A stretch of DNA of 64,000 bases from DATLNF01 sp963765815. GTDB taxonomy: Bacteria; Actinomycetota; Actinomycetes; BP-191. The notes under the pieces were generated by a model, which saw only the letters and a program-made list of their open reading frames with translations, had not been told where the DNA came from and searched no databases. The translations under genes were made by a program, and so were the position numbers. Below, piece after piece: positions 52,008 through 60,450 of the stretch (positions are counted from its first letter, which is position 1; every line of letters begins with the position of its first letter). The stretch covers positions 372,001 to 436,000 of the forward strand of contig CAVXXT010000008.1 of NCBI GenBank assembly GCA_963765815.1, given 5' to 3'.

Positions 52008-54545
52008 GTGCCGGTCGGTGAGCGTCGAGCAGTTCTCGACATCAGCGCAGTCCTCGGGCTGACCGCGCTCGGCGTCTACGGCGCCGGCGTGGTGGGGCTC
52101 GAACCGCTGCCGTCCCCGGTCTCGGTGCCCTGGTGGGTGCTCGCGCTGCTGTTCGCGGCGACCGACGCCGCCGCCGTGCACATCGAGGTGCGCCGCGAGG
52201 CGCGGACCATCTCGCTGTCCGAGGTCTTCCTCGTCCTCGGGCTCTTCGTCGCCGACCCGGTCCTGGTCGTCCCCGCGCGCGTGCTGGGTGCGCTGGTGCC
52301 GGCGGTCCTGCGTCGGCGGCCGCTGTCCAGCCTGGCGCTCGAGCTGTCTCAGGCGGCGCTGTCGGCGGGCGTGGCCGTCGTCATGTTCCGCGCCGTCGGG
52401 GGCGGCGTAGCGACCGGTCCCCGCGCGTGGGTCGCCGGGGTCGCGGCCGCGTGCGCCGCCGAGCTGCTCGCCGGCCTGGTGGCGGTCACCACCCGTTTCG
52501 ACGACGACGAGCAGCCCTGGTGGGTCAACTGGCTGGCGGCCGTCGGCGTGACGCTGACGATCGCGACGTTCGAGGGCACGATCGCGCTGGTGTCGGTCGT
52601 GACGCTGCAGGCCGACGAGCGGGCTGCGTGGCTGCTCGCCCTGATCGCCGCGGTCATCCTGCTCGCCTATCGCGGCTACGGGGGGCTGGGGGAGCGGCAC
52701 GCCAACCTGGAGCGGCTCTACACGTTCAGCCGCGCCGTGGAGGACATCCGCGACGCGAGCGACGCGACGCAGGCGCTGCTGCTGCACACGCGCGACCTGC
52801 TCCGAGCCGCCGGGGCGGAGGTCGCGCTTCGCGACGAGTCCGGCGACGGCAGCTTCCTGCGGGTCTGGCTCGACGACGACGGCTCGATCAGCAGCTACTA
52901 CGTCGATGCCGCGGAGGCCGAGGAGTGGCCGTGGCCGGACGTGTGTGCGAGCGGGGAGTCGCGGCTGGTGCCGCACGGCACCCGTGACCCCGCGGCCCGG
53001 GCGCTGCTGACGCGATACGAGGCCCGCGAGCTCTTGATCGCCCCGCTGCTGCGCGACGGCAGCATCGCCGGGACGATCGCGGTGACCAGCCGGCGCACCG
53101 ACCTGCGCACCTTCGGTCGCGAGGACAAGCGCTTCTTCGAGGCGCTCGCGACCCACGCGAGCGTCGCCCTCGAGAACGAGCGGCTGATCACCCGGCTGCG
53201 CCAGGAGGCGATGCAGGACACGCTGACGGGATTGGGCAACCGCACCTACTTCAGGCGGCGCGTGGCCGACGCGATCGCCGTCGCCAAGGGCCGCGAGCAG
53301 CAGCTGGCCGTGATGATCATGGATCTGGACCGGTTCAAGGAGGTCAACGACACCCTGGGCCACCACAACGGCGACGTCCTCCTCCAGGAGATCGGCCTAC
53401 GGCTCACCTCGACGCTCGGTGCGCGGGTGACCATCGCCCGACTCGGCGGCGACGAGTTCGCGCTCCTCGCGCCGTTCGTGCTCGACGACCTCGATGCGGT
53501 GCAGACCGCGAGCCTCGTCCAGGGCGCTCTCGAGCGGCCGTTCGTCATCGACGACCTCAACCTCGACGTCTCCGGCAGCGTCGGCGTCGCGATCTACCCG
53601 CAGCACGGCGTGGATCCAGAGGCGCTGCTGCAGCGGGCCGACGTCGCGATGTACGCCGCCAAGGCCGGGACGCGGTCGATCGAGGTCTACGCCAGCGAGC
53701 GCGACCAGTACAGCCCGCGCCGGCTCGCGCTGATCGGGGAGCTGCGGCGGGCCATCGAGAGCGACGAGCTCATGCTGCACTTCCAGCCGAAGGCGGTGCT
53801 GCGCACCGGCGAGGTCATCGGCGTCGAGGCTCTGCTGCGCTGGCAGCACCCGCAGCACGGCCTGCTCTCGCCGGACGAGTTCGTGCCGCTCGCCGAGCAC
53901 ACCGGGCTGATCCGCGGCCTCACCCAGTGGGTCCTCCGCTCCGCGCTCCAGCAGTGCGCCGCGTGGCAGCACGCCGGGCTCGACCTGACCGTCGCGGTCA
54001 ACATCTCGGTCCGCAACCTGCTCGACCCCGACCTGCCGGACGACATCGCGCGTCTGCTCGACCGGACCGGGGTCCCGGCCGGGATGCTGGTGCTGGAGAT
54101 CACCGAGAGCAGCGTCATGGCCGATCCGGCCCGCACGATCGGCGTGCTGCAGCGGCTGGCCGGGATGGGCGTCGGCGTCTCCGTCGACGACTTCGGCACC
54201 GGCTACTCGTCGCTGTCCTACCTCAGCCGGCTGCCGGTGGACGAGATCAAGATCGACAAGTCCTTCGTGCAGGGCATGCTGCGCGACCGCAACGACTCGG
54301 TCATCGTCGAGACGATCGTCGACCTCGGGGCGAGCCTCGGGCTGCGGGTCGTTGCCGAGGGCGTCGAGGACGAGGCGACCTGGGACCGGCTGGCCGGGCT
54401 CGGATGCGCGGTGGCGCAGGGCTACTTCCTCAGCCGTCCGGTCGCGGCCGCGGCCCTCACCCGGTGGCTGGGCGAGCGTCCCCCGCCCACCGGCAGCGGC
54501 AGCGAAGGTGACACCGGCCCCCGCCGCATCCGCCGGGTCGTGTGA
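52008..54545 (+). CDS. Membrane GGDEF-EAL cyclic-di-GMP enzyme with GAF-like sensor
   Basis: An 845-residue protein. Residues 1-225 hold about seven or eight hydrophobic segments. A GAF-like domain (about 235-400) ends in the linker ALATHASVALENERLITRLRQEA. The GGDEF domain has an intact GGDEF at 480-484, and the EAL domain has EAL at 607-609 with EITESSVM, DDFGTGYSSLSYL and VAEGVED. Both active sites look competent, so it may make and break c-di-GMP. I see no RxxD inhibitory site before GGDEF. GTG 52008 has no strong ribosome site. The sensed signal is unknown. Confidence 0.9.
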   Translation: MPVGERRAVLDISAVLGLTALGVYGAGVVGLEPLPSPVSVPWWVLALLFAATDAAAVHIEVRREARTISLSEVFLVLGLFVADPVLVVPARVLGALVPAVLRRRPLSSLALELSQAALSAGVAVVMFRAVGGGVATGPRAWVAGVAAACAAELLAGLVAVTTRFDDDEQPWWVNWLAAVGVTLTIATFEGTIALVSVVTLQADERAAWLLALIAAVILLAYRGYGGLGERHANLERLYTFSRAVEDIRDASDATQALLLHTRDLLRAAGAEVALRDESGDGSFLRVWLDDDGSISSYYVDAAEAEEWPWPDVCASGESRLVPHGTRDPAARALLTRYEARELLIAPLLRDGSIAGTIAVTSRRTDLRTFGREDKRFFEALATHASVALENERLITRLRQEAMQDTLTGLGNRTYFRRRVADAIAVAKGREQQLAVMIMDLDRFKEVNDTLGHHNGDVLLQEIGLRLTSTLGARVTIARLGGDEFALLAPFVLDDLDAVQTASLVQGALERPFVIDDLNLDVSGSVGVAIYPQHGVDPEALLQRADVAMYAAKAGTRSIEVYASERDQYSPRRLALIGELRRAIESDELMLHFQPKAVLRTGEVIGVEALLRWQHPQHGLLSPDEFVPLAEHTGLIRGLTQWVLRSALQQCAAWQHAGLDLTVAVNISVRNLLDPDLPDDIARLLDRTGVPAGMLVLEITESSVMADPARTIGVLQRLAGMGVGVSVDDFGTGYSSLSYLSRLPVDEIKIDKSFVQGMLRDRNDSVIVETIVDLGASLGLRVVAEGVEDEATWDRLAGLGCAVAQGYFLSRPVAAAALTRWLGERPPPTGSGSEGDTGPRRIRRVV

Positions 54546-54558
54546 CTCCAGAACGCTT

Positions 54559-54588
54559 TTGGCACGGCCGCTAGTTGTCGTCTACCCT
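54559..54588 (+). promoter_or_regulatory. Promoter of the tRNA-Thr/tRNA-Met pair
   Basis: TTGGCA (54559-54564) and TACCCT (54583-54588) are 18 bases apart, 15 bases before tRNA-Thr. Confidence 0.6.
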
Positions 54589-54602
54589 CACCGAGCGGTG
54601 CC

Positions 54603-54675
54603 GCCCCCTTAGCTCAGTCGGCAGAGCGTCTCCATGGTAAGGAGAAGGTCTACGGTTCGATTCCGTAAGGGGGCT
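54603..54675 (+). tRNA. tRNA-Thr (GGT)
   Basis: Acceptor GCCCCCT/AGGGGGC, D-arm TAGCTCAGTCGGCAGAGC, anticodon loop ATGGTAA with GGT, T-arm GGTTCGATTCC. CCA is not encoded. Confidence 0.94.
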
Positions 54676-54700
54676 CTCTCCGGCCGAACGTGGCCGGCTC

Positions 54701-54774
54701 GGCGGTGTAGCTCAGCCTGGTAGAGCAAGCGGCTCATAATCGCTGTGTCGCCGGTTCAAGTCCGGCCACCGCTA
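54701..54774 (+). tRNA. tRNA-Met (CAT, elongator type)
   Basis: Acceptor GGCGGTG/CACCGCT (one G-T pair), D-arm TAGCTCAGCCTGGTAGAGC, anticodon loop CTCATAA with CAT, T-arm GGTTCAAGTCC. The usual actinobacterial order tRNA-Thr, tRNA-Met, rpmG supports it. CCA is not encoded. Confidence 0.92.
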
Positions 54775-54805
54775 CGCGCACGACCCCGGCGTACGCCGAC
54801 CGGCT

Positions 54806-54835
54806 TCGACAGCGGTGCGGCCCGTCGGCTACCCT
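54806..54835 (+). promoter_or_regulatory. Promoter of rpmG
   Basis: TCGACA (54806-54811) and TACCCT (54830-54835), spaced 18, lie 47 bases before the rpmG start. Confidence 0.5.
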
Positions 54836-54882
54836 TCTAGGGTTGCTCTCCCGACCCCCGATGCCTGTGAGGACGCTCCGCC

Positions 54883-55047
54883 GTGGCCAAGAACGACGTA
54901 CGCCCGAAGATCACTCTGGCCTGCACGGAGTGCAAGGAGCGCAACTACATCACCAAGAAGAACCGGCGCAACGACCCGGACCGCATGGAGCTGTCGAAGT
55001 TCTGCCCGCGCTGCCGCGCCCACCAGGCGCACCGCGAGACGCGCTAG
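54883..55047 (+). CDS. rpmG: Ribosomal protein bL33
   Basis: A 54-residue bL33 protein of the large subunit. It keeps both cysteine pairs (CTEC and CPRC), so it is the zinc-binding form. GTG start. Its position before hadA/hadB-like genes is that of the mycobacterial rpmG2. Confidence 0.94.
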   Translation: MAKNDVRPKITLACTECKERNYITKKNRRNDPDRMELSKFCPRCRAHQAHRETR

Positions 55048-55066
55048 CAGCTCCGCTGTCGCATCA

Positions 55067-55090
55067 GGCCGGTCCCTCGCGGGGCCGGCC
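55067..55090 (+). terminator. Terminator-like hairpin after rpmG
   Basis: GGCCGGTCCC and GGGGCCGGCC form a ten-base stem (one G-T) around TCGC, followed by TTCGT. It lies 19 bases past the rpmG stop. Confidence 0.6.
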
Positions 55091-55110
55091 TTCGTGCGTC
55101 CGGGGCCGGT

Positions 55111-55139
55111 TTGCTCCGGCGCGAACCGCTCACTAGCGT
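55111..55139 (+). promoter_or_regulatory. Promoter of the SDR-hydratase operon
   Basis: TTGCTC (55111-55116) and TAGCGT (55134-55139), spaced 17, lie before the SDR gene; GAGAGGGA is the ribosome site. Confidence 0.5.
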
Positions 55140-55177
55140 CGCGGAACCGCATTCGGTGCAAGTGAGAGGGAGTGCTC

Positions 55178-55990
55178 GTGGGGCGTCTCGAGGACCGCGT
55201 GGCGATCGTGACCGGCGCCGGCCGGGGAATTGGCCGGGCGACGGCGCTGCGGCTGGCCGCTGACGGCGCGAAGGTCGTCGTCAACGACGTCGACAGCGAG
55301 CCCGCGCACGAGACCGCGGATCTGGTGAAGGCGGCCGGCGGCGAGGCGAGCGTCAGCCTCGCCAACACCGTCGACCTCGCCGCCGCGAAGGAGATGGTCG
55401 AGGCGACCGTCAAGACCTTCGGCAAGCTGGACATCGTGGTCAACAACGCCGGCATCACCCGGGACAAGACGTTCCACAACATGGACGACGAGATGTTCGA
55501 CCTGGTCATCGACGTCAACCTGCGGACCGCGTTCCACACGACGCTCGCCGCGATGCCCTACCTGCGCGAGGTGGCGAAGGCCGAGCTGAAGGAGAAGGGT
55601 GCGGTCGCCTACCACCGCAAGATCACCTTCACGTCGTCGGTCGCCGCGCTCACCGGCAACCCCGGTCAGTACAACTACACGGCGGCGAAGGGCGCGATCA
55701 TCTCGACGACGAAGACGCTCGCCCGCGAGCTCGGCCCGTTCCGCATCAACGTCAACGCGGTCGCGCCCGGATTCGTCGAGACGCGCCTCACCGCGGCGAA
55801 GACCGGCGACAGCGACCTCGGCGTGCCGGAGGCCCTGCGCAACATGGCGGTCGCCCTGATCTCGGTCGGCCGCGCCGGCCAGCCCGAGGACATCGCCAAC
55901 GTGCACGCGTTCCTCGTCTCGCCGGACGCCGACTTCGTCTCCGGCGTCACGATCCCCGTGACGGGCGGCCAGTTCGGCGGGATGGGCTGA
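55178..55990 (+). CDS. FabG-like short-chain dehydrogenase (3-oxoacyl reductase type)
   Basis: A 270-residue SDR with the nucleotide motif TGAGRGIGR, NNAG, and the catalytic Ser (TSSVA) plus YxxxK (YTAAK). It is FabG/HSD-like and precedes two MaoC hydratase genes, so it probably reduces 3-oxoacyl groups on ACP or CoA before dehydration. GTG 55178 is preferred over GTG 55172 for ribosome-site spacing. A roughly ten-residue insert (VAKAELKEKGAVAYHRK) precedes the catalytic serine. Confidence 0.87.
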   Translation: MGRLEDRVAIVTGAGRGIGRATALRLAADGAKVVVNDVDSEPAHETADLVKAAGGEASVSLANTVDLAAAKEMVEATVKTFGKLDIVVNNAGITRDKTFHNMDDEMFDLVIDVNLRTAFHTTLAAMPYLREVAKAELKEKGAVAYHRKITFTSSVAALTGNPGQYNYTAAKGAIISTTKTLARELGPFRINVNAVAPGFVETRLTAAKTGDSDLGVPEALRNMAVALISVGRAGQPEDIANVHAFLVSPDADFVSGVTIPVTGGQFGGMG

Positions 55991-56460
55991 TGCCGCTCAA
56001 CCCGGCCTTCGTCGGCCGCTCCTTCCCGCCGTCGGAACCCTACGAGGTGGGCCGCGAGAAGATCCGCGAGTTCGCCGACGCGATCGGCGACCACCACCCG
56101 GCGTACCGCGACGCCGAGGCGGCCAAGGCGCTCGGCTACCGCGACGTCATCGCCCCACCCACCTTCCTGACGGTGATGGGCTTCCGCCGGCCCAACGGCG
56201 CGATCACCGACCCCGACCTCGGTGTCGACTACAGCAAGCTGGTCCACGGCGAGCAGCGGTTCACCCATCACCGTCCGGTGCACGCCGGCGACCGGCTGGT
56301 CAGCACCTCGACCATCACCGACATCCGCGTGGCCGGCCGCAACGAGCTGCTGACCGTCGCCAACGAGATCACGACCGTGGAGGGCGAGCAGGTCGCGACG
56401 GTCACGAGCGTCGTCGTCATCCGCGGCACCGCTCCGCAGCACGAGGGGGAGGGCACATGA
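55990..56460 (+). CDS. hadA: MaoC-like hydratase subunit, HadA type
   Basis: A 156-residue hot-dog protein with an N-terminal FVGRSFPPSEPYEVGREKIREFADAIGD and GYRDVIAPPTFLTV, like mycobacterial HadA. In that system HadA recognises the acyl chain and HadB supplies catalysis of the (3R)-hydroxyacyl-ACP dehydratase. It overlaps the SDR and hadB genes, and the place after rpmG matches. Confidence 0.82.
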   Translation: MPLNPAFVGRSFPPSEPYEVGREKIREFADAIGDHHPAYRDAEAAKALGYRDVIAPPTFLTVMGFRRPNGAITDPDLGVDYSKLVHGEQRFTHHRPVHAGDRLVSTSTITDIRVAGRNELLTVANEITTVEGEQVATVTSVVVIRGTAPQHEGEGT

Positions 56461-56885
56461 GCACGCCGCTCGCCTACGCCGACGTCGAGGTCGGCGCCGA
56501 GCTGCCGTCGCAGACGATGACGGTGCAGCGCTGGAACCTGATCCAGTACGCCGGCGCCTCCGGCGACTTCAACATCATCCACTGGAACGAGCGCATCGCG
56601 ACGATGGTCGGCCTGCCCAACGTCATCGCGCACGGCATGTACACGATGGCGGTCGCGGCCAGGGTCGTGACCGACTGGACCGGCGACCCGGGCGCGCTCG
56701 TCGACTACCAGGTGCGGTTCTCACGCCCGGTCGTCGTCGCGGACGACGAGTTGGGCGCGTCGGTCGTCATCTCCGGCCGCGTCGAGGAGAAGCTCGACGG
56801 CGGTCTCGTCGTCGTGGTGCTGACCGCCGAGTGCGACGGCACCGGTGTGCTGAGCGGAGCGCGGGCGACCGTCCGGCTGCGCTAG
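56457..56885 (+). CDS. hadB: MaoC-like hydratase catalytic subunit, HadB type
   Basis: A 142-residue hot-dog hydratase with the catalytic Asp/His pair in YAGASGDFNIIHWNE and the family VIAHGMYTM. It should form a heterodimer with the preceding subunit. Converges on aspC with a five-base gap containing a short inverted repeat (CTAGG-AGC-CCTAG). Confidence 0.85.
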   Translation: MSTPLAYADVEVGAELPSQTMTVQRWNLIQYAGASGDFNIIHWNERIATMVGLPNVIAHGMYTMAVAARVVTDWTGDPGALVDYQVRFSRPVVVADDELGASVVISGRVEEKLDGGLVVVVLTAECDGTGVLSGARATVRLR

Positions 56886-56890
56886 GAGCC

Positions 56891-58093
56891 CTAGGCGATC
56901 TCCCGCAGGAGCGCGCCGAGCCGGATCACGCCGGTCTCGAGGTCCTCGTCGCCGAGCGCGTAGGACAGCCGGGCGTAGCCGGGCGCGCCGAACGCCTCGC
57001 CAGGCACGACCGCGACGCCCACCTCGTCGAGCACGATCTCGGCCAGCTCGGCGGTCGTCGCCGGCGTACGCCCGCGCAGCGGCCGGCCGAGCACGCCGTG
57101 CAGCGACGGGAACGCGTAGAACGCGCCGGTCGGCTCCTCGCAGACGACGCCGGGGATCTCGTTGAGCATCCGGTGCATGGTCAGCCGCCGGCGGTCGAAC
57201 GCCGCGCGCATCTCCGCGACCGCGGACAGGTCGCCGGAGACGGCGGCGAGCGCAGCAGCCTGCGCCACGTTGCAGACGTTGCTGGTCGCATGCGACTGCA
57301 GGTTGCTCGCACCGGCGATGACGTCCGGCGGGCCGAGCAGCCAGCCCACCCGCCACCCGGTCATCGCGTAGGTCTTCGCGACGCCGTTGACCACGATGCA
57401 GCGGTCGGCGATCGCCGGCACGACGACCGGCATCGACACATGCCGGGCTTCCCCATAGGTGAGGTGCTCGTAGATCTCGTCGGTGATGATCCAGATGCCG
57501 TGCTCGGCCGCCCACAGCCCGATCGCCTCGACCTGCTCGGGCGGGTAGACGGACCCGGTCGGGTTCGACGGGGAGCAGAACAGCAGCGCCTTCGTCCGCG
57601 GGGTGCGCGCGGCCTCGAGCTGCTCGACGCTGACGCAGAACGCGCTCGAGGTGTCGGTCTCGATCGCCACCGGCACGCCGCCGGCGAGCGCGATCGCCTC
57701 CGGATAGGTCGTCCAGTACGGCGCGGGCAGCAGCACCTCGTCGCCCGGGTCGACGATCGTCGCGAACGCCTGGTAGACCGCCTGCTTCCCGCCGTTCGTG
57801 ACGAGGACCTGGCCGGCCGCGACGTCGTAGCCGCTGTCGCGCTTGGTCTTGTACGCGATCGCCTCACGCAGCTCGGGCAGGCCCGGGGTCGGCGTGTACT
57901 TGTGGAAGCGCGGGCTGCGGCACGCCTCGACCGCCGCCTCGACGATCGCGGCCGGCGTGGGGAAGTCCGGCTCGCCGGCGCCGAACCCGATGATGTCCCG
58001 GCCGGCCGCCTTGAGCGCCTTGGCCTTCGCGTCCACGGCGAGCGTGGCCGACTCGGCGATCGCGCCGACGCGCGCGGAGATCCGGGAAGCCAT
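56891..58093 (-). CDS. aspC: Pyridoxal-phosphate aspartate/prephenate-type aminotransferase
   Basis: A 400-residue class I aminotransferase of the Ib subgroup. The PLP lysine is Lys240 (GVAKTYAMTGWRVG), with SPSNPTG (Asn177) and DEIYEHLTYG. It moves amino groups between aspartate and 2-oxo acids. Its place beside secE-nusG is typical for actinomycetes. Transcribed divergently from the ECF sigma gene. Confidence 0.9.
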   Translation of the reverse strand: MASRISARVGAIAESATLAVDAKAKALKAAGRDIIGFGAGEPDFPTPAAIVEAAVEACRSPRFHKYTPTPGLPELREAIAYKTKRDSGYDVAAGQVLVTNGGKQAVYQAFATIVDPGDEVLLPAPYWTTYPEAIALAGGVPVAIETDTSSAFCVSVEQLEAARTPRTKALLFCSPSNPTGSVYPPEQVEAIGLWAAEHGIWIITDEIYEHLTYGEARHVSMPVVVPAIADRCIVVNGVAKTYAMTGWRVGWLLGPPDVIAGASNLQSHATSNVCNVAQAAALAAVSGDLSAVAEMRAAFDRRRLTMHRMLNEIPGVVCEEPTGAFYAFPSLHGVLGRPLRGRTPATTAELAEIVLDEVGVAVVPGEAFGAPGYARLSYALGDEDLETGVIRLGALLREIA

Positions 58094-58189
58094 GTGTTGC
58101 CCTTCCGACTGGGGTCGACCTGCGAGAGGCTCCGCGACAGCGGTCCTCACCGGTGAGGTAACCCGAAAGCCCCGAGGGAGTCCAATCAG

Positions 58190-58795
58190 ATGATGGACGT
58201 CGACCCTGAGGTCGTCCGGGCGTGCCAGCGTGGCGAGCCCGGCGCCCTCGATGCCCTCATCAGGGCGTCGTACGCCGACGTCTACTCCCTCGCGCTGCGG
58301 CTGGTCCGTGACCGCGAGGAGGCCGCTGACGTCACGCAGGAGGTCTACGTGCGGGTGCTCCGCTCGGTCGCCGGGTTCCGCGGTGAGTCGAGCTTCGGCA
58401 CGTGGCTGCACCGCATCACGGTCAACGTCGCGCTCACGTCCATGCGCAAGCGCTCCCGGCGGCCGATGCTCGGCATCCACGCGGTCGGCGCGCCCGGCGA
58501 CGACTCCTACGACACCGTGGCCGACGCGGCGCCCGGGCCGGAGGAGCGGGCCGAGCGGGCCGAGCTGCTCAGCCGCGCCCAGGCTGCGGTGGCGGCGCTG
58601 CCCGAGTCGTCGCGAACGATCGTGATGCTGCGCGACGTCGAGGGGATGTCCACCGCCGAGGTCGCCGCGCTCACCGGCCTGTCCGAGACCGCCGTCAAGG
58701 TCCGGCTGTTCCGCGCCCGCGAGCGCCTGCGCGCCTCCCTGTCCGACGACACTGTGACCCGGCTTCCCCGTCGGGCGAGGAAGGGCACCGCATGA
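58190..58795 (+). CDS. ECF-type RNA polymerase sigma factor
   Basis: A 201-residue sigma-70 of the extracytoplasmic-function group. Region 2 is about residues 22-90 (YADVYSLALRLVRDREEAADVTQEVYVRVL, TWLHRITVN) and region 4 about 128-180 (VEGMSTAEVAALTGLSETAVKVRLFRARERL). A cognate anti-sigma overlaps by four bases. Starts at ATG 58190; the next codon is also ATG. The subgroup and stimulus are not readable. Confidence 0.92.
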   Translation: MMDVDPEVVRACQRGEPGALDALIRASYADVYSLALRLVRDREEAADVTQEVYVRVLRSVAGFRGESSFGTWLHRITVNVALTSMRKRSRRPMLGIHAVGAPGDDSYDTVADAAPGPEERAERAELLSRAQAAVAALPESSRTIVMLRDVEGMSTAEVAALTGLSETAVKVRLFRARERLRASLSDDTVTRLPRRARKGTA

Positions 58796-59220
58796 GCACC
58801 CACAGCACCTCCGCCGACCGTGTGACCTGCGCGGCCGTCCGCCCGGACCTGCCCGGGCTCGACGGCCATGAGCTGTCGACCCGGCGGGCGACCGAGGTGC
58901 GCGCTCATCTCGCCGACTGCCCGGAGTGCGCCGAGGTCGCGGCGGGCCACCGCGCCGTACGCCGGACTCTCGCCGAGCTCGCGCTCGTGCCGGCGGCCCC
59001 GCCCGACACGCTGCTGCCTTCGCTGCTCGCCGCTGCCGCAGAGCCCGGCGCCCGCGAGCGGGTCGCCGTCTACGGCCGCGGCGTCGTCAGCGGCGCGCGT
59101 CCCGGTGTCGCCGCAGCGTCGGCCGGGGTCGGCGCCGTCGCCGCGGCCGGTCTGGGCGTGCTGGCCTGGCGGGCGCTGCGCTCCCGGCGTACGCCGGTCG
59201 CCGTGGGCGAGTCCCGCTAG
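58792..59220 (+). CDS. Zinc-type anti-sigma factor with one membrane helix
   Basis: A 142-residue protein with the ZAS motif H-x3-C-x2-C (His39, Cys43, Cys46), in VRAHLADCPEC, that typically binds zinc and grips an ECF sigma. A single helix lies near residues 105-126, then a basic end. Overlap with the sigma gene indicates the pair works together, possibly responding to envelope or thiol stress. Confidence 0.87.
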   Translation: MSTHSTSADRVTCAAVRPDLPGLDGHELSTRRATEVRAHLADCPECAEVAAGHRAVRRTLAELALVPAAPPDTLLPSLLAAAAEPGARERVAVYGRGVVSGARPGVAAASAGVGAVAAAGLGVLAWRALRSRRTPVAVGESR

Positions 59221-59241
59221 CCGCCCCCCTTCGGCTGGAGG

Positions 59242-60450
59242 TCAGGCCGGGAGGGTCGCGAGGAACTCGCGCACCAGCCGGTGCGTCTCGGTCGGCTGCT
59301 CGAACTGCGGCACGTGCCCGCAGTCGGGGAGCACGACCGACTGGGCACCGGGCACGGCGTCGACGACGTGCCGCGCGAAGCCGGCCGGCACCAGCCGGTC
59401 GCGGTCGCCCCACACGAACAGCGCCGGCGCCGACAGGGCGGGCAGCCTGGTCCAGAAGCCCTCGGTGCCGAATGCGTCGTCGAGGTAGATCGACCGCAGG
59501 GCGCTGAAGAACGCCACGCGGTGGCGGCGGCTGCGGTAGACGCGCACGAACTCGCCGGCGGCGGCGTCGTAGGACTGCGGGGTCAGCCGGTCCGGGCGGG
59601 AGAACATCCCGCGCACCGCGCGCTGCGCTATCCCCTGCGTCATCGGCAGCGGCAGCGCGGCGGCTTCCGGGCGGAGCAGCCGCACGAGCGGCACGAACTG
59701 GCGCAGCCGCCGGAACGCGACCGCGGGCGAGAGCAGCACGAGCCCCGCGACCCGCTCGGGTGCCGCGAGGGCGACCTCCAGAGCGACGCGCCCACCGAGG
59801 CTGTTGCCGAGCAGGACCGCCCGGTCGATCTCCCGGTCGTCGAGGAACGCGGTGAGCCACTCGGCGAAGAACCGCGCGTCGTACCGCGCGAGTGGCGCGG
59901 CACTCGCACCGTGCCCCGGCAGGTCGGGGGCGACCACGTGGTGGTCGGCCGCGAGGTCCCACACGGTCGGCAGAAGGGACGCGTTCGTCGCGCCGAGCCC
60001 GTGCAGGCCGACGACCGGCAGCCCGCCCGGCTCACCCGCCTCGAGGTACGCCGTGCGCACCCCGCGGGCCCGGGTCATCCCTCCGCGCGGGAACCGGGCC
60101 GGGCGCTGCGCCGCGGGGTCGAACAGGCCGTCGAGCTGCAGCGACAGCGCGAGGTTGCCGTCGACGGCGATGCGCCGCTGCAGGAACGCCTCGATGCCCG
60201 AGGTCTCCCCGCTGACCACGGCGAGCAGCGTCGCGGCGTCGCCGCGGATGCGCGTCGTCGGATCGCCGAGCGCTCCTGCGTGCACTGACACGGAGCCGCG
60301 GTCGAGGTCGACCGTGCAGGCGTCGGCGCCGCCGTCGAGCACGACGCGGGCCCGGATGCCGACGAGCGCGGGCCCGAGCTCGTCGCGCACGCGTCGGCGT
60401 ACCGCCTGCTCGAGCAGGCCGGTCGCGGAGGCCAGGTCCGGCTCACCCAT
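59242..60450 (-). CDS. SCP2 sterol-carrier domain fused to an alpha/beta hydrolase
   Basis: A 402-residue two-domain protein. Residues about 10-112 resemble an SCP2 lipid-binding domain (DPTTRIRGDAATLLAVVSGE, RRIAVDGNLALSLQLDG). Residues about 130-400 are an alpha/beta hydrolase with GLHGLGATN, the nucleophile in GNSLGG (Ser217), the acid in WGDRD (Asp349 or Asp351) and DCGHVPQFEQP (His379). The pairing suggests an esterase or lipase acting on a carried lipid. Its start overlaps the end of the WS/DGAT gene, so the two are probably one lipid-storage unit. Confidence 0.85.
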   Translation of the reverse strand: MGEPDLASATGLLEQAVRRRVRDELGPALVGIRARVVLDGGADACTVDLDRGSVSVHAGALGDPTTRIRGDAATLLAVVSGETSGIEAFLQRRIAVDGNLALSLQLDGLFDPAAQRPARFPRGGMTRARGVRTAYLEAGEPGGLPVVGLHGLGATNASLLPTVWDLAADHHVVAPDLPGHGASAAPLARYDARFFAEWLTAFLDDREIDRAVLLGNSLGGRVALEVALAAPERVAGLVLLSPAVAFRRLRQFVPLVRLLRPEAAALPLPMTQGIAQRAVRGMFSRPDRLTPQSYDAAAGEFVRVYRSRRHRVAFFSALRSIYLDDAFGTEGFWTRLPALSAPALFVWGDRDRLVPAGFARHVVDAVPGAQSVVLPDCGHVPQFEQPTETHRLVREFLATLPA